Source: DATHGT01 sp035317605 (lineage in GTDB: Bacteria > Methylomirabilota > Methylomirabilia > Rokubacteriales > CSP1-6). From it: a stretch of 22,496 bases of DNA. Numbering within the stretch: the stretch's first letter is position 1; the number at the start of each line of letters is the position of its first letter. Positions 20,713 through 22,496 of the stretch are shown one piece after another. The notes under the pieces were generated by a model. It searched no databases. It saw nothing but the letters and a program-made list of their open reading frames with translations, and had not been told where the DNA came from. Both the position numbers and the translations under genes were made by a program. The stretch lies in NCBI GenBank assembly GCA_035317605.1, contig DATHGT010000072.1:1-22496 (forward strand). The letters run 5' to 3'.

Positions 20713-21411
20713 ATGCGGAAGTGGATCGCAGCGATAGCGGGTCTCGCGTTGGTCGTCGGCGGCGTCGCGCTGGTCGGAGGCACGCGACTGGCGACCGCCC
20801 AGGGCGGCGGAACGATCGAGGCCGCGGTGACGTACAACGGTCCGGCCCAGGTCGAAAAGCTCAAGGTCAACAAGGACGTCGAGAAGTGCGGCAACGAGGC
20901 CCTGATCGAGAAGATCGTGGTGGGCGGCAACAAGGGGCTGGCCAACGCGGTGGTCTCGGTGCCCGAGGCCAAGGGTGCTCCGACGGCGAAGAAGATCACC
21001 GTCGATCAGCACGGCTGCAAGTTCGTCCCTCACGTGAGCGCGACCACGCCGGGCGAGGTCGAGCTCAAGAACTCGGACGACATCCTGCACAACATCCACA
21101 CCTACTCGACGGCCAACCCGTCCATCAACAAGGCGCAGCCGAAGTTCAAGAAGGTCATGACCGAGAAGTTCGACAAGCCCGAGGTCATCAAGCTCACGTG
21201 CGACGTCCACAGCTGGATGCTGGGCTGGGTCGCGGTGATGCCGAACCCGTATTTCGGCGTGACCGACGCCAACGGCGCGACCAAGATCGAGAACGTGCCG
21301 CCCGGCAAGTACAAGGTCGAGGTGTGGCACGAGACGCTCGGCAAGCAGACCAAGGACGTCGAGGTGAAGGCGGGGCAGACCGCGAAGGTCGCCTTCGAAA
21401 TGAAGAAGTAG
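20713..21411 (+). CDS. Periplasmic cupredoxin-like protein
   Basis: A 232-residue exported protein with a clear signal peptide (core 5-22, cleavage probably after ATA near residue 29). The middle region (about 95-176) has the spacing of a type 1 copper site: His126 or His129 in DILHNIHT, then Cys163, His166 and Met169 in CDVHSWM. The segment after it (176-232, TDANGATKIENVPPGKYKVEVW) looks like the carboxypeptidase-regulatory/transthyretin-like beta domain often joined to plastocyanin-like modules in methylamine-utilisation-type proteins. Extra cysteines at 59 and 102 could form a disulfide. Located between the cytochrome genes and coxB, it is a plausible soluble carrier to the CuA centre. 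Copper binding is inferred from the motif only. Confidence 0.82.
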   Translation: MRKWIAAIAGLALVVGGVALVGGTRLATAQGGGTIEAAVTYNGPAQVEKLKVNKDVEKCGNEALIEKIVVGGNKGLANAVVSVPEAKGAPTAKKITVDQHGCKFVPHVSATTPGEVELKNSDDILHNIHTYSTANPSINKAQPKFKKVMTEKFDKPEVIKLTCDVHSWMLGWVAVMPNPYFGVTDANGATKIENVPPGKYKVEVWHETLGKQTKDVEVKAGQTAKVAFEMKK

Positions 21412-21433
21412 GGTCGGGGAGGCTCGGACCAGC

Positions 21434-22165
21434 ATGCTCAACTGGTGGTTGCCGGAAAACGTTTCGACGTTTGGCCGCGACATCGACTGGCTGTTCCACC
21501 TCATCTACTGGATCACCGGCATCACCTTCATCTTGGTCGCGGGGACGATGATCGCGTTCATGATCATGTACCGCGATCGCCCGGGGCGGCGGGCCAAGTA
21601 CACCCACGGGAGCACCCCGTTGGAGATCGCGTGGACCATCGTGCCCTCGCTGATCCTGGTCGTGCTCACCTTCCTGAGCTTGCCCGCGTGGTCCAGGATC
21701 AAGATGAACATCCCGCCGACGGACATAGTGGTGCAGGTGACGGCCAAGCAGTTCAACTGGCAGGTCGCCTACCCCGGACCCGACGGAAAGTTCGACACCG
21801 ACGACGACAAGAAGTTCCTCGACGAGATGCACGTACCCGTCAACAAGGTCATCCGCGTGAACCTCAAGTCTCAGGACGTGATCCACAGCTTCTTCGTCCC
21901 GAACTTCCGCATCAAGCAGGACGCCGTGCCCGGCCGCACGATCGGCGCCTGGTTCGACGCCACCAAGCCCGGCAAGTACGAGTGGCCGTGCGCCGAGCTG
22001 TGCGGGTTCGGCCACTCCGGGATGAAGGGCTGGATCTACGTGCACACGGCCGAGGAATACGCGAAATGGGCGACGGAGAACCTGGCGGGGGCCGCGCCCG
22101 CCGCCGCCGAAGAGAAGAAGGACGACAAGCCGCAGTCCACGACGGAGGGTAAACCCAAGTCATGA
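21434..22165 (+). CDS. coxB: Cytochrome c oxidase subunit II
   Basis: A 243-residue subunit with two membrane helices (about 20-46 and 64-85) and a periplasmic cupredoxin domain holding the dinuclear CuA centre. The ligands are all present: His151 in VIHSFF, then Cys186, Glu188, Cys190, His194 and Met197 in CAELCGFGHSGM. It takes electrons from cytochrome c or a cupredoxin and passes them to subunit I. An Asp/Gly-rich insertion, PGPDGKFDTDDD (114-125), follows the aromatic FNW patch. The tail (205-243) is Ala, Glu and Lys rich and probably disordered; no cytochrome c domain is fused, so this is aa3-like rather than caa3. Its TGA overlaps the coxA start. Confidence 0.96.
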   Translation: MLNWWLPENVSTFGRDIDWLFHLIYWITGITFILVAGTMIAFMIMYRDRPGRRAKYTHGSTPLEIAWTIVPSLILVVLTFLSLPAWSRIKMNIPPTDIVVQVTAKQFNWQVAYPGPDGKFDTDDDKKFLDEMHVPVNKVIRVNLKSQDVIHSFFVPNFRIKQDAVPGRTIGAWFDATKPGKYEWPCAELCGFGHSGMKGWIYVHTAEEYAKWATENLAGAAPAAAEEKKDDKPQSTTEGKPKS

Positions 22166-22496
22166 GCGCGACCACGGCGACCGCGCACGGCCACGCGCAC
22201 ACCGAGCACCACGAGCTCGGCTTCGTCCGGACGTACATCTTCTCCACCGACCACAAGATGATCGCCCGGCAGTTCCTGTTCATGGGACTGTTCATGATGA
22301 TCCTGGGCGGCCTGCTGGCCCTGATCGTCCGCTGGCAGCTCGCCTGGCCGGAGACGGCCGTGCCCGGACTCAAGCTCTTCCTGAAAGAGACGGGCGGCAT
22401 CCTGGAGCCGTCGACCTACAACATGGCGTTCACCATGCACGCCACCATCATGATCTTCTTCGTGATCATGCCGATCCTGGCCGGCGCCTTCGGCAA
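22162..22496 (+). CDS. coxA: Cytochrome c oxidase subunit I, partial (5' end)
   Basis: The first 111 codons are present and the gene runs off the right edge. It begins MSATTATAHGHAHTEHHELG, a His-rich N-terminus of unknown use, followed by the family signature FSTDHKMIARQFLF (27-40), helix 1 and helix 2. His93 in FTMHATIMIFFVIMP is the expected low-spin heme a ligand. The CuB histidines lie beyond the window. ATG overlaps the coxB stop as ATGA, so the two subunits are translationally coupled. GGAGG lies 13 nt upstream, a little far. Confidence 0.95.
   Translation, partial: MSATTATAHGHAHTEHHELGFVRTYIFSTDHKMIARQFLFMGLFMMILGGLLALIVRWQLAWPETAVPGLKLFLKETGGILEPSTYNMAFTMHATIMIFFVIMPILAGAFG

Noticed and set aside
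21434..22165. caa3-type oxidase (cytochrome c fused to CoxB)
   Set aside because: The CoxB C-terminus has no CxxCH; after the CuA site there are only about 45 residues of Ala/Glu/Lys-rich tail.
1..22496. CRISPR arrays, tRNA or rRNA genes, transposases, phage genes, integration sites
   Set aside because: No regularly spaced repeats, cloverleaf sequences or recombinase-like proteins were seen on either strand.

Overview
This is a GC-rich bacterial chromosome segment with densely packed genes, short or overlapping junctions and no tRNA, rRNA, insertion sequence or CRISPR array that I can see. Two blocks stand out. One is a group of proteostasis genes (dnaJ-like, clpB, ftsH, Do/HtrA protease). 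The other is a respiratory cluster that puts a CydA-like quinol-oxidase subunit, three c-type cytochrome genes, a cupredoxin-like protein and cytochrome c oxidase subunits II and I on one strand. The gene content fits an aerobic or microaerobic soil or subsurface lineage. From memory of similar layouts I would guess Rokubacteria/Methylomirabilota, but the window does not prove a taxon.

Layout. Positions 1-2622 (minus strand): the 5' end of one MFS transporter, a complete tandem paralogue of it, and an FkbM-type methyltransferase with an extra beta-rich N-terminal region. Positions 2664-6515 (minus): a dnaJ-like gene and clpB, preceded by a heat-shock (sigma32-like) promoter candidate and a hairpin leader. 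Positions 6529-7765 (minus): a FemAB-like aminoacyl/acyltransferase ending in a strong hairpin. Positions 7923-11330 (plus): a very large patatin-like phospholipase whose catalytic core is split by a multi-pass membrane region. Positions 11343-15547 (minus): an operon ftsH - Do/HtrA protease - enoyl-CoA hydratase/isomerase.

Positions 15548-15733 form a divergent promoter region with two near-consensus sigma70 promoters placed back to back. From it the respiratory cluster runs rightwards to the window edge: CydA-like protein (15734), diheme cytochrome c (17510), three-helix membrane-anchored monoheme cytochrome c (18315), diheme cytochrome c fused to an ethylbenzene-dehydrogenase-gamma-like heme domain (19069), cupredoxin-like protein (20713), coxB (21434) and the start of coxA (22162).

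How it may work together (inference): the CydA-like protein has no CydB partner and sits with five c-type heme sites, a probable b-heme domain, a probable mononuclear copper protein and a CuA/heme-copper oxidase. This looks like a quinol-to-cytochrome-c-to-oxygen chain encoded as one unit, with the CydA-like subunit perhaps acting as a quinol:cytochrome c reductase rather than an oxidase. That is the most interesting system here. Other notable points are three candidate leaderless promoters with an identical 7-nt spacing to ATG, a palindromic repeat that supplies the N-terminus of a secreted cytochrome, and a J-protein with half of the usual zinc-finger repeats.
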